Source of the DNA: Pelagimonas sp.
Lineage (GTDB): Bacteria; Pseudomonadota; Alphaproteobacteria; Rhodobacterales; Rhodobacteraceae
Reading direction: 5' to 3'
Assembly (NCBI GenBank): GCA_025210345.1
Contig: JAOARX010000005.1
Span: 59,216 to 123,215 of the forward strand
DNA: 64,000 nt
Shown here: positions 16,765-25,403 of the stretch, piece after piece
Layout: the number at the start of each line of letters is the position of its first letter
Numbering within the stretch: the stretch's first letter is position 1
Translations under genes and position numbers: made by a program
Notes under the pieces: model-generated
Databases searched by the model: none
Told to the model about the DNA's origin: nothing
What the model saw: only the letters and a program-made list of their open reading frames with translations

Positions 16765-18777
16765 ATGCTAACACCCAACAGCTTTGCTAACGGCCAGTGG
16801 ATTGCCCCGGCCGCCAACGCCCGCCCGATCCTGAGCCCCGTCACCGGAGAGCAGATCGCCACAGCAGGTGGATCGGATCTGGATTTCGCCCAGATGGTTG
16901 AGTTCGCAACGAAAAAGGGCGGTCCCTCGCTGCGCGAAATGACGTTTCACCAGCGTGCGAAAATGCTCAAGGCGCTGGCGCTGTATCTGCAGGATCGCAA
17001 GGAAGAGCTATATGCCATCAACCATCTGACCGGGGCCACCCGCAAGGATGGCGGGATCGACATCGACGGCGGCATCATCACGATGATGGTGATCGCGGGC
17101 AAAGGGCGCCGCGAAATGCCGGACGGGCATGTTTATGTTGATGGCAACCTTGAACAACTCAGCCGTCAGGGGACATTCCTTGGTCAGCATATTGCCGTTC
17201 CGCTTCAAGGGGTTGCTGTTCACATCAACGCCTTTAACTTTCCGGTTTGGGGGATGCTGGAGAAACTGGCGCCAACGCTGTTGGCCGGGGTTCCCGCAAT
17301 TGTAAAACCCGCGACGCAGACCTGTTTCCTGACCGAAGCCTGTTTCCGCATGATGATCGAATCGGGCCTGTTGCCCGACGGGGCGGTGCAATTGATCATC
17401 GGCGGCACCGGTGACCTGCTGGACCGTCTCGGCCCGCAGGATGTGGTCAGTTTCACCGGGTCAGCGGACACCGCGCTGATGCTGCGCACCAACCCCAATA
17501 TCCTGCGCAACTCGGTGCGCTTTATGTCGGAACAGGACAGCCTGAACGCCTCAATCCTGGGGGCGGACGTCACCCCGGATACGCCCGAATTTGATCTCTT
17601 CATCAAACAGGCGGCCTCTGAGATGACCGTGAAATCCGGTCAGAAATGCACCGCGATCCGCCGCATCATCGTCCCGGACACACAGATCGACGCCGTGGCC
17701 GAGGCGCTGTCTGAACGGTTGAAGAAAACCACCATCGGCGATCCCGCGGGCGACGCACGGATGGGGTCGCTTGTGTCCGCCAGTCAAAAACGCGATGTGC
17801 TGGAAAAGGCCGCGATGATTGCGCAAGAATCGCAACAGGTGCTGGGTGCAGAGGCCTTTGACGTGCCCGACGGGCCGGGCTTTGTGTCGCCCATGTTGTT
17901 CCGCTGCGGCGATCCTGACGGCGCGCGCAACGTACATGAAATCGAGGCGTTTGGCCCCGTTTCCACGATCTTACCCTATCGCGACACGGCACATGCGGCC
18001 CGGCTGGCCAACCGCGGCGAGGGGTCGCTTGTGGCGTCACTGGTCACGCATGATCCGTCGATTGCGCGGGACGTGGCCGTTGCCTCGGCCGCATGGCACG
18101 GACGGTTGTATATCGTCGATCGCGACAGCATGGGCGAAGCGACCGGCCACGGTTCTCCCCTGCCCCATATGGTGCATGGTGGCCCCGGTCGCGCCGGCGG
18201 GGGCGAAGAGTTGGGCGGCGTTCGCGGTGTCCTGCACTATATGCAGCGCACGGCCATTCAAGGTGGTCCGGACGTTCTGACCGCAATCACGGGCCAATGG
18301 GTCCAGGGCGCCAAGCAAACTCAGGGGCCTGTGCACCCGTTCCAACGCACCTTCCGCGAAATCCAGATCGGCGAGACCATCGTCACCGATCCGCGCGAAG
18401 TCACGCTGGACGACATTGAACATTTTGCGCATTTCACCGGCGACACCTTTTATGCGCATATGGACGAAGAGGCCGCCCAGGCAAACCCGTTCTTCCCCGG
18501 CCGCGTCGCGCATGGCTATCTGCTGCTAAGCTTCGCGGCAGGGCTGTTTGTCCAACCTGATCCCGGCCCGGTTCTGGCCAACACGGGATTGAACAGCCTG
18601 AGTTTTCAGAAACCTGTCAGCCCCGGGGACAAGGTTCACGTTCATCTGACCGCCAAACGCAAGACCCAACGCACCGACACCTATGGCGAGGTCGCCTGGA
18701 ATGTGACGCTCTATCACCACGCGGGCGAGCAAGTGGCGGAATATGAGCTTTTGACCATGGTCGCATATGAGCGCTAA
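16765..18777 (+). CDS. paaZ: Bifunctional oxepin-CoA hydrolase / 3-oxo-5,6-dehydrosuberyl-CoA semialdehyde dehydrogenase
   Basis: 670 residues from ATG 16765, after a GGAGGAAAG site. PaaZ opens the oxepin-CoA ring and oxidises the resulting aldehyde with NADP+. Residues 1-~520 are an aldehyde dehydrogenase with the catalytic cysteine in SGQKCTAIRR. Residues ~530-670 are a MaoC-like (R)-hydratase domain with the catalytic Asp and His in FTGDTFYAHMDEEAA and a following PGRVAHGYLL. The two-domain architecture separates PaaZ from simple aldehyde dehydrogenases. The ring epoxidase genes paaABCDE and paaG are not in this window. Confidence 0.96.
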   Translation: MLTPNSFANGQWIAPAANARPILSPVTGEQIATAGGSDLDFAQMVEFATKKGGPSLREMTFHQRAKMLKALALYLQDRKEELYAINHLTGATRKDGGIDIDGGIITMMVIAGKGRREMPDGHVYVDGNLEQLSRQGTFLGQHIAVPLQGVAVHINAFNFPVWGMLEKLAPTLLAGVPAIVKPATQTCFLTEACFRMMIESGLLPDGAVQLIIGGTGDLLDRLGPQDVVSFTGSADTALMLRTNPNILRNSVRFMSEQDSLNASILGADVTPDTPEFDLFIKQAASEMTVKSGQKCTAIRRIIVPDTQIDAVAEALSERLKKTTIGDPAGDARMGSLVSASQKRDVLEKAAMIAQESQQVLGAEAFDVPDGPGFVSPMLFRCGDPDGARNVHEIEAFGPVSTILPYRDTAHAARLANRGEGSLVASLVTHDPSIARDVAVASAAWHGRLYIVDRDSMGEATGHGSPLPHMVHGGPGRAGGGEELGGVRGVLHYMQRTAIQGGPDVLTAITGQWVQGAKQTQGPVHPFQRTFREIQIGETIVTDPREVTLDDIEHFAHFTGDTFYAHMDEEAAQANPFFPGRVAHGYLLLSFAAGLFVQPDPGPVLANTGLNSLSFQKPVSPGDKVHVHLTAKRKTQRTDTYGEVAWNVTLYHHAGEQVAEYELLTMVAYER

Positions 18778-18816
18778 CGCGTTGCACTAGGCCGTAAAAC
18801 CACTAGAATCAGGGGC

Positions 18817-19632
18817 ATGGATCCGCTCAAGCCCCTGATCGACAACCTATACGCCGAAGGCCGCCCGCGGGTCTGGTCATTGGTGATCACCGTTTTTGGC
18901 GACAGCGTACAACACCGGGGCGGAGAAATTCACACCTCTCGGTTGAACCAGTTGCTGGGTCGCATCGGCATTGGCAATGGGGCGCTGCGCACGGCCCTGT
19001 CCCGGCTGGCAAGCGACGGTTGGGTTATTGGCCACAAAGAGGGCCGCATCAGCCGCTACCAATTGACAGAGTTTGGCAAATCCGAGGTATCGGCGGCGCA
19101 AAGCCGCATTTATGCGCGACCGGACGTGGCACAGAAGGACTGGACCTTTTGTTCCCAGCCTGTCCCAAATGCGTTGCGCGTGGCGGGGGGCTGGCTGACC
19201 CCTGATACCCCCAAGGCTTCCACGGGATCTGGCACGGGATCAGGGTTTTGCATGACCGGCCGCGTCATGTCGCACAGTGCGGACACCATCTGGCAAGGGT
19301 TGGATCCTGCGCATCGGGTGGCCCTGGCAAGATTGGCCGAGGACTTGCAGACGCTCAAAAACCTCCCTGATGTCGCGCTGGACGCGTCGGCTGCGCGCAC
19401 CTTGCTGATCCATCGGTGGCGCCGCACCATTCTACGCTGGCCCGAAATCCCACCCGAGTTCCTGCCCGACCATTTTCCCATTACCGATTTGCGCCAGACG
19501 GTGGCCCAAACCTATCACCGCCTGACCCCGCAAACCGAAACCTGGCTTGGCTCAGACGACAACGGTCTGATCCCCATGCCCGCGCCCGACCAAGCCCTGA
19601 GCTGGCGGTTTCACCCATCTCAAAGGGCTTGA
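18817..19632 (+). CDS. paaX: PaaX-family transcriptional repressor
   Basis: 271 residues. The N-terminal winged helix (SLVITVFGDSVQHRGGEIHTSRLNQLL, then GNGALRTALSRLASDGWV) and the central and C-terminal PaaX domains (TWLGSDDNGLIP near the end) are typical. E. coli PaaX represses paa genes and is released by phenylacetyl-CoA. It follows paaZ after 39 bases on the same strand. The locus thus encodes two regulators of different families, PaaX and a TetR. Confidence 0.88.
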   Translation: MDPLKPLIDNLYAEGRPRVWSLVITVFGDSVQHRGGEIHTSRLNQLLGRIGIGNGALRTALSRLASDGWVIGHKEGRISRYQLTEFGKSEVSAAQSRIYARPDVAQKDWTFCSQPVPNALRVAGGWLTPDTPKASTGSGTGSGFCMTGRVMSHSADTIWQGLDPAHRVALARLAEDLQTLKNLPDVALDASAARTLLIHRWRRTILRWPEIPPEFLPDHFPITDLRQTVAQTYHRLTPQTETWLGSDDNGLIPMPAPDQALSWRFHPSQRA

Positions 19633-19662
19633 TTTTTCGTCGTCAGAGCGCAAACTGAGCAT

Positions 19663-20004
19663 ATGAACAGCCTCACGCCTTTTCCCGGCAAGCGCCCCAA
19701 GAGCCATGTCGTTGCGTTTCACAGGACCGAGCTTAGCGTGATCATGTCGCTTTACGGGCGCATGGTGGCCGCAGGTGAATGGCGCGACTATGGGATATCC
19801 TCTCTTAGGGATTGCGCGGTCTTCTCGATCTTTCGCCGCACGGCTGAAAATCCGCTGTATCGTATCGAAAAACACCCCAAGCTGCGCAGCAAACAGGGAG
19901 AGTATGTGGTCTTCGGAATGGAGGGGCAGGTCCTGAAACGCGGGCACGACCTTCGGACGGTTTTGCGCGTTCTTGAGCGCAAGCTTATCCGGTCGGTTGA
20001 GTGA
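19663..20004 (+). CDS. DUF2794 protein
   Basis: 113 residues, with the DUF2794 pattern seen in alphaproteobacteria (VVAFHRTELSVIMSLYGRMV, then WRDYGISSLRDCAVFSIFRR). The function is unknown. It lies 30 bases after paaX but is probably unrelated to it. Its last 20 bases overlap the convergent NlpC/P60 gene. Confidence 0.8.
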   Translation: MNSLTPFPGKRPKSHVVAFHRTELSVIMSLYGRMVAAGEWRDYGISSLRDCAVFSIFRRTAENPLYRIEKHPKLRSKQGEYVVFGMEGQVLKRGHDLRTVLRVLERKLIRSVE

Positions 20005-20863
20005 CCAGACGCGCGTGACGTGTCACAGGCCCGTCGCCTTGGGCTTTGATCCGTTCGATTGCCTGGTGGATGGGCTCATAGGAAACATTCATATGATGCG
20101 CGTTGGCATGGATGAGCGTTTCGGCATCAACCGCAAGGGCGACATGGCCCTTCCAGAAAAACACGTCCCCCCGTTGCGGCGGGGTATCTGGGGCAAGGGT
20201 CGTGCCCAGATGCGCCTCTTGCAGGCCACTGTCGCGTGCGCAGGGCCACCCCACCGCACGGCACGCCGCATGCACCAACCCCGAACAATCAATCCCAAAC
20301 GCGCTGTCGCCACCCCACAGATAGGGTGTGCCCAGAAACAGCTTTGCGGCCTCGACCACATCCCCGTGAAACGCATCCGGCCCTTTGCCAACGTGCCCCA
20401 AGGGGACAAATCGGCCATCGTGTGTTTGCGCAAATCGCCCCTCTTCGCCGGTCACATGCAGTTGGCTGCCAAAGCTCAGCGGTCGGGGATTGGGGGATTT
20501 GAAATCCGGTGACGAAAAACTCAATGAGCGGATCGCGGTCACGCTGTGCGTCACGAACTGAAACGGTTCAAGCCCAGCGCGGCGCACATGGCCGACATAA
20601 AACCCAGCATCGCCCTGCATCCCGGCCAAGCCAAAGGCGACATCCCCTTGCACCTCCAGCACCCAAAAGACGTCCCCCATCAGCAGCTGCCGATCCAGGC
20701 CCGGTGCATCCGCCTGGACACGCAAATCCAAAACCGGATGCACAACGCGCATCATGACCGGATCGACTTCGGGCAGGTCACCTGCGGGCGCAAACCCACG
20801 CAGCTTCACACGGTTATTGGCGGGCCAATGACGTGCGTCGGGGATGTCGGGTTGATGGCTCAC
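19985..20863 (-). CDS. NlpC/P60 cysteine peptidase
   Basis: 292 residues, starting at a GTG that overlaps the leucyl aminopeptidase stop (GTGA). The C-terminal ~130 residues are a C40 peptidase: LFLGTPYLWGGDSAFGIDCSGLVHA (Cys near 195) and GHVALAVDAETLIHANAHHM (His near 242). The N-terminal half looks like the SH3-type domains of DipeptidylPeptidase VI-like enzymes, which cut gamma-D-Glu-meso-DAP peptides. No signal peptide is visible, so cytoplasmic recycling of muropeptides is likely. Coupling to an M17 aminopeptidase fits that role. Confidence 0.88.
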   Translation of the reverse strand: MSHQPDIPDARHWPANNRVKLRGFAPAGDLPEVDPVMMRVVHPVLDLRVQADAPGLDRQLLMGDVFWVLEVQGDVAFGLAGMQGDAGFYVGHVRRAGLEPFQFVTHSVTAIRSLSFSSPDFKSPNPRPLSFGSQLHVTGEEGRFAQTHDGRFVPLGHVGKGPDAFHGDVVEAAKLFLGTPYLWGGDSAFGIDCSGLVHAACRAVGWPCARDSGLQEAHLGTTLAPDTPPQRGDVFFWKGHVALAVDAETLIHANAHHMNVSYEPIHQAIERIKAQGDGPVTRHARLVTQPTG

Positions 20864-22257
20864 AGGTCAAGCGCCTCGGGCAAGGCGGCCAAAATCGCCC
20901 GTGCCCCCTGCATCAACCCGCCCTTTGGGCGCCCGGGTTCGGGTTTGGGTTGCCAGCCATAAATGTCAAAATGCGCATAGCTTTTGGCCTGATCGGTAAA
21001 GCGGCGCAGGAACAATGCCGCCGTGATCGACCCGGCCATGCCACCCCCAGGGGCATTGTCAAGATCCGCAATTCCCGGTTCGATCATCGCCTCATAGGGG
21101 TCCCAAAACGGCATGCGCCACACCGGGTCTGCCAGCGCCTGCGCCCCCTGTGCCAATGCCGCGGCAAACCCATCATGATCGCAGTAGAACGGAGCAAGAT
21201 CCGGCCCGACGGCAACGCGGGCCGCGCCGGTCAGGGTCGCCATGGAAATCATCAGGTCCGGCGCCTCTTCGTCGGCAAGCGCCAGCGCATCCGCCAAGAC
21301 CAAGCGCCCCTCGGCGTCCGTGTTGTTGATTTCAACCGTCAGCCCCTTGCGGGATGTCAGGATATCCCCCGGGCGAAAGCTGTTGCCCGCCACCGCGTTT
21401 TCCACCGCGGGAATGAGCACGCGCAGCCGCAGCGGAAGTTTCAGCGCCATAATCGCCTCTGCCAACCCCAAAACGTTGGCCGCCCCACCCATGTCCTTTT
21501 TCATCAGCGCCATCGAGCCTCCGGGTTTGAGGTTCAATCCGCCCGTATCAAAACAAACCCCCTTGCCCACCAGCGTCAGCGACGGCCCCACATCACCCCA
21601 GCGCATGTCGATCAATCGGGGGGCTTGTTCGGCCGCGCGCCCGACGGCGTGAATCATGGGAAGGTTTTCAGATAGAAGGGCATCGCCAGATGTCACCGCG
21701 ATGCGTGCGTCATGCTGCCCTGCGATATCTCGCGCAGCCTGTTCAAGCGCCTCGGGCCCCATGTCCGCCGCCGGAGTGTTGATCAGGTCCCGGGTCAGGG
21801 CTTCGGCCCGTGCCAGAATTTCGATCTTGTCGGCATCAATCCCGGTCGGCGCCATCAATCGGGGTTGCCTGTGCGTGGCTCTGTTGTAGCGACCAAAAGA
21901 ATAGTTCGCCAAAAGCCAGCCCAGCGCCTCGGTCTCAAGATCGGCGTCAGGGACACCCTGCGCGATATGGTACGTCCCCTGCGCAAGCTTGGACACCGCA
22001 CCCGCCAATACAAATCGCTGACGCGCACGTTGTGCCACCGAACCGTAGCCCACAAGCGCCCCTGACGGGCGGCCATTTTCATCCGGCAACATCAACACAG
22101 AGCCAGCCTTGGCTGAAAAAGAGTTCCCGAAGATCCACGCCTGGATGCGGGCATCTTGTGATTGCAGCCAGGGCTCTAGACTGTCTGGCGTGACGACATG
22201 GATCGGCAGGCTTTCGGACTCAGGGGTTGCAAAGTGCAAAGAGGTGTTCAGGGGCAT
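20860..22257 (-). CDS. M17 family leucyl aminopeptidase
   Basis: 465 residues. The metal-binding and catalytic residues of M17 are present: VGKGVCFDTGGLNLKPGG (Lys and Asp ligands), MKKDMGGAANVL, and the signature NNTDAEGRLVLADAL with Asp/Glu ligands and the catalytic Arg. It removes N-terminal residues from peptides in the cytoplasm using two metal ions. The adjoining NlpC/P60 gene overlaps by four bases, so the two are coupled. The exact name (PepA versus a PepA-like paralogue) is uncertain. Confidence 0.93.
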   Translation of the reverse strand: MPLNTSLHFATPESESLPIHVVTPDSLEPWLQSQDARIQAWIFGNSFSAKAGSVLMLPDENGRPSGALVGYGSVAQRARQRFVLAGAVSKLAQGTYHIAQGVPDADLETEALGWLLANYSFGRYNRATHRQPRLMAPTGIDADKIEILARAEALTRDLINTPAADMGPEALEQAARDIAGQHDARIAVTSGDALLSENLPMIHAVGRAAEQAPRLIDMRWGDVGPSLTLVGKGVCFDTGGLNLKPGGSMALMKKDMGGAANVLGLAEAIMALKLPLRLRVLIPAVENAVAGNSFRPGDILTSRKGLTVEINNTDAEGRLVLADALALADEEAPDLMISMATLTGAARVAVGPDLAPFYCDHDGFAAALAQGAQALADPVWRMPFWDPYEAMIEPGIADLDNAPGGGMAGSITAALFLRRFTDQAKSYAHFDIYGWQPKPEPGRPKGGLMQGARAILAALPEALDL

Positions 22258-22260
22258 GGT

Positions 22261-22288
22261 GTTTGGCTCTCTTTATTCCAAGCCAAAC
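22261..22288. repeat. Inverted repeat just upstream of the leucyl aminopeptidase start
   Basis: GTTTGGCT and AGCCAAAC are separated by 12 bases, and the repeat begins three bases before the aminopeptidase start. In the mRNA it would form an 8-pair hairpin whose loop holds the only purine-rich (AAAGAGAG-like) stretch, so it could affect translation start or serve as an operator. Confidence 0.4.
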
Positions 22289-22329
22289 TACCGCCCCCCT
22301 GAACAACCGCAAGCCGTTAAACATACCCC

Positions 22330-22710
22330 CTAAATTGAGAACTCATTCAGCTCCCACAATTCCGTCAACGATTTTTCGCCTGTACGTGCCAAGCGCGCCA
22401 ATGTGGCCGCCTCTGCAACCTGATCATTGAACTCAATGCAGGTGATCACGTCAAAAGCGACGCGGCTCAGCGTGCGCAATCCGATTTGATCCGCAATCGC
22501 CGCAAGCGCGCGCAACGCCTTTGGCAGATCCTCGCGCGGGCCTTTTACAGCCTGCTCTTGGATTTGGCACAGACGCTGAGCCAATTCTTCCATCGCGCGA
22601 CAAACAACATCTTCGGCCGCATACGGTCCGAGATCCTTACACAGCAGCTCAATCTGATCATGGTCCATCTTAGGCCGTTCAGACGGTGCGATAAATGTTA
22701 CCTCTTTCAC
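22330..22710 (-). CDS. Small conserved-looking protein of unknown function (126 aa)
   Basis: 126 residues from GTG 22710, with AGGGG six bases upstream; an internal ATG at 22668 is possible. It is mostly helical in appearance (MEELAQRLCQIQEQ and KALRALAAIADQIGLRTLSR), with three cysteines and an acidic C-terminus. I recall similar short proteins in roseobacters but no function. A hairpin at 22723-22749 precedes it. Confidence 0.65.
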   Translation of the reverse strand: MKEVTFIAPSERPKMDHDQIELLCKDLGPYAAEDVVCRAMEELAQRLCQIQEQAVKGPREDLPKALRALAAIADQIGLRTLSRVAFDVITCIEFNDQVAEAATLARLARTGEKSLTELWELNEFSI

Positions 22711-23113
22711 TTTTCACCCCTAGGTTCCCGTGCCCCCACGGCTGGAACCAAACTGTCAGTTAGGGGTTCTCAAAAGGTTATTTTCGCAGGGCCCTTTGCT
22801 TCCAATTTCATGCGAATACTTCCTATCTCGAACCTCGAAATCCGGTCTTGGATCCCGCCCTCGGTGACGGCAAATCCAGCAAGGGATCGCCGAAAGGCGG
22901 CCATTCCGTCTCACTTCGAATTTTGAGATTTTGGACGCTGGTCCGGTTCGGTGTAACGGCCCGATTGCAAGCCCGTAAACCATTGATTTGGGGGCTCATT
23001 CACACGAACCTGCCCTTGGTCGTCACAGGCGACCACATCGCGGGGCAAAGCCCACGCGACATAAAACGATCCCGCCTACATCAGCGCTTAAGAGGGGACG
23101 CTTGGATGATCCA
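22711..23113. other. 403-base stretch without a convincing gene
   Basis: It contains a hairpin at 22723-22749 (GGTTCC and CGTG pairing with CACG and GGAACC) and otherwise frames with poor coding character. A 75-codon minus-strand frame (22756-22983) has no ribosome binding site and an arginine-rich, low-complexity translation. No tRNA fold was found by eye. It may hold promoters for the flanking leftward genes or an unrecognised small RNA. Confidence 0.4.
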
Positions 23114-23413
23114 TCAGCGGGTCGGGGCGCCCAAGCGCGCAAGCACGGCTTCTAACGGAACCCCCAGGTCCCGCCCTGTGCACACCGGCAAATCACGGTC
23201 GTTGGAAATGACCATGCGCCCCTGGACAAAGCTGGCCCGATAGCCTTTTTCATCCAGCTTCTGGTGCAAGTCCGGCCAATCCTTGGCGGATTCCAAAATC
23301 GGGTTCAGGAATAGGCGCAACAGCGCCCGTGTTTCACAGTCCAGCTGCTTTGGCAGTAGGTTCGCAGGATCCGAGATCGGCTGATCCGCCTGCATGTCGT
23401 TGGGATGATGCAT
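23114..23413 (-). CDS. Unknown 99-aa protein, apparent paralogue of the divergent neighbour
   Basis: 99 residues from ATG 23413, with AAGGAG seven bases upstream. Residues ~25-99 (DWPDLHQKLDEKGYRASFVQG, then LPVCTGRDLG and LARLGAP) share a spaced pattern W-P-x-L...L...KGY...G...C...LG...R-x-G-x-P with the divergent gene at 23526-24032. The pattern also resembles a short domain I associate with plasmid mobilisation proteins, but no catalytic motif is present. Function unknown. Confidence 0.65.
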   Translation of the reverse strand: MHHPNDMQADQPISDPANLLPKQLDCETRALLRLFLNPILESAKDWPDLHQKLDEKGYRASFVQGRMVISNDRDLPVCTGRDLGVPLEAVLARLGAPTR

Positions 23414-23525
23414 GGTTAGTCTCCTTGCCTGTGACCCCACAATACCCTGCAAATCAGGCTGAAATGGGGCGTGCTAACTAAGCTTGTTCGCAGTCGGAAA
23501 ACGCTTTCTTAACCAAACGTCCGGC

Positions 23526-24032
23526 ATGATGACTGTTATGAAAGAGGTTGAGATCACCCTGCGCATTCCCGCGCCCCTGTATGACGCCGCCCATCGGTTG
23601 GCGCAGGGACGGGGAGATTCCGTGGCGCGGCTGCTTCAACGGCTCTTGCTGCGCGAGGTGCGGAATTCCATGGGGGGGCAAAAACCGCGGAAGCAAACGA
23701 CCGCAAATGACCGTTTGCTCGCACCGCTCAAGGTTTTGTTGACAGCAGATTTCGCCAAATCAAGCACTTGGCCAGAACTTCAGGGGCGATTGATGGCAAA
23801 GGGCTATACGTTGCGCGCTGCTGAAGGGGGTGTATCCCTTTACAGTCACCCGGGTGGGCACCAGATGTGCAAGATTTCCGAGCTCGGGCACGCTTACGGC
23901 GATCTCATGCTGCGGTTTGGTGGCCCCCTGCCAGATCACGCACACCAGTGGCTGGCCAACCGCCTGCTGCAAGAACCGGCTTATCCCGGCGCGCATGAGC
24001 CAGATGGACGCCATATTGAGCGCCGGGCCTGA
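23526..24032 (+). CDS. Unknown protein with ribbon-helix-helix-like N-terminus
   Basis: 168 residues from ATG 23526; ATGs at 23529 and 23538 are also possible and no clear Shine-Dalgarno decides. Residues ~8-45 (VEITLRIPAPLYDAAHRLA, then SVARLLQRLLLREV) look like a strand plus two helices, as in ribbon-helix-helix DNA-binding proteins. Residues ~80-155 (STWPELQGRLMAKGYTL, then MCKISELG and LRFGGPLP) match the pattern of the divergent 99-aa protein. It may bind DNA, and the pair could act on a common target. No family name is known to me. Confidence 0.7.
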   Translation: MMTVMKEVEITLRIPAPLYDAAHRLAQGRGDSVARLLQRLLLREVRNSMGGQKPRKQTTANDRLLAPLKVLLTADFAKSSTWPELQGRLMAKGYTLRAAEGGVSLYSHPGGHQMCKISELGHAYGDLMLRFGGPLPDHAHQWLANRLLQEPAYPGAHEPDGRHIERRA

Positions 24033-24039
24033 ACGCAAA

Positions 24040-24065
24040 CGCCGGCCACGTTTCCGTGACCGGCG
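24040..24065. terminator. Hairpin between convergent genes, possible bidirectional terminator
   Basis: CGCCGG and CACG pair with CGTG and CCGGCG around a TTTC loop, with one mismatch. It lies eight bases after the stop at 24032 and 23 bases after the asd stop. The T-runs are weak on both strands, so termination strength is uncertain. Confidence 0.5.
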
Positions 24066-24088
24066 CAAATTTCGCCGTTCCCGTTGGA

Positions 24089-25111
24089 TCAGCCTTTCTT
24101 CAGAACCTTCTGACCCAGAACTTCCGCAATCTGCACCGCATTCAGCGCTGCACCCTTGCGCAGGTTATCCGAAACGCACCACAGGTTCAGGCCGTTCTCG
24201 ACGGTGCTGTCCTGGCGAATACGGCTGATAAAGGTTGCGAAATCGCCCACACATTCCTTGGGAGTGACATAACCGCCGTCTTCGCGCTTATCGATCACCA
24301 TAAGGCCGGGCGCCTCACGCAGGATTTCGCGGGCCTCGTCCTCATCAAGGAACTCTTCAAATTCGATGTTAATCGATTCCGAGTGACCAACAAACACAGG
24401 GACACGCACGCAGGTCGCGGTCACCTTGATCGCCGGGTCGACGATTTTCTTGGTCTCAGCGACCATTTTCCATTCTTCCTTGGTCGACCCATCGTCCAAG
24501 AATACGTCAATGTGCGGGATGACGTTAAAGGCGATTTCCTTGGTGTAGACCTTGGGCGGCACATCGTTCACCGGGTTGTAGACGGCTTTGGTCTGCTCCC
24601 ACAGTTCATCCATCGCGTCCTTGCCCGAACCCGACACCGACTGATAGGTCGACACCACCACGCGTTTGATTTTAGCCCGATCATGCAAGGGTTTAAGCGC
24701 CACGACCATCTGTGCGGTGGAACAGTTTGGGTTGGCGATGATGTTTTTCTTGGCATAGCCCAGCACCGCGTCCGCGTTTACCTCTGGAACCACAAGCGGC
24801 ACGTCAGGATCATACCGATAGAGCGATGAGTTATCGATGACAACACAGCCCTGCGATGCCGCTTTGGGGGCGTATTCCTTGGTCGCTGCCGACCCAACGG
24901 CAAACAACGCCATATCCCAACCTGTGAAATCAAAAGCCGCAAGATCTTGTGTTTTCAAGGTCTGCTCGCCAAAGGTGACCTCGGTGCCCAGCGACCGGCG
25001 CGACGCCAGAACCGCCAGTTCGTCCACCGGAAAGCCCCGTTCAGCGAGGATGTTCAACATTTCGCGGCCCACATTGCCCGTGGCGCCGACAACAACGACT
25101 CTATAGCCCAT
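24089..25111 (-). CDS. asd: Aspartate-semialdehyde dehydrogenase
   Basis: 340 residues. It reduces beta-aspartyl phosphate to aspartate semialdehyde with NADPH, the branch point to lysine/DAP, methionine and threonine. Visible are the NADP-binding VVVGATGNVGREML, the nucleophilic Cys in IIANPNCSTAQM (near residue 131) and the substrate/acid-base stretch RVPVFVGHSESINIEF. It belongs to the proteobacterial/Gram-positive-like shorter form. Nearby dapD uses the same DAP branch but is a separate transcript. Confidence 0.97.
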   Translation of the reverse strand: MGYRVVVVGATGNVGREMLNILAERGFPVDELAVLASRRSLGTEVTFGEQTLKTQDLAAFDFTGWDMALFAVGSAATKEYAPKAASQGCVVIDNSSLYRYDPDVPLVVPEVNADAVLGYAKKNIIANPNCSTAQMVVALKPLHDRAKIKRVVVSTYQSVSGSGKDAMDELWEQTKAVYNPVNDVPPKVYTKEIAFNVIPHIDVFLDDGSTKEEWKMVAETKKIVDPAIKVTATCVRVPVFVGHSESINIEFEEFLDEDEAREILREAPGLMVIDKREDGGYVTPKECVGDFATFISRIRQDSTVENGLNLWCVSDNLRKGAALNAVQIAEVLGQKVLKKG

Positions 25112-25299
25112 CTGGCCCTCCTGAGTTTGTCACGCCCGGGAACCCACATCCGCAGGGCTGGCGCTGTGTATCGCAAGGTCGGCGTAGGGGGAAGGCTTGT
25201 TTTCGCATGCGCGGCATTGCGTTCAGCCAACCGTGAGCCAATCACGCAGCCTGAATTCGGCACCGGTAGCCCGCATTCAACGCGTTTTTCTGCCAAGGC

Positions 25300-25314
25300 T
25301 TAGCCAATGCTTAA
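25300..25314 (+). promoter_or_regulatory. CtrA-like binding site
   Basis: TTAG, seven bases, TTAA: one base off the CtrA consensus TTAA-N7-TTAA, and followed by CCG. It lies about 90 bases upstream of the nucleotide-sugar dehydratase gene. CtrA is conserved in Rhodobacterales, but single sites of this kind occur by chance. Confidence 0.25.
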
Positions 25315-25403
25315 CCGTGCGAACGCATTAATGGCACCCCACACATGAGTCGCACAGGTGGTAAGCCCCCTCCCTTTGCGCGGCCAGCACCGGATAGGGC
25401 ACA

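Noticed and set aside
22756..22983. 75-codon minus-strand frame in the 22.7-23.1 kb gap
   Set aside because: No ribosome binding site, atypical composition and no domain; kept only as part of an empty interval.
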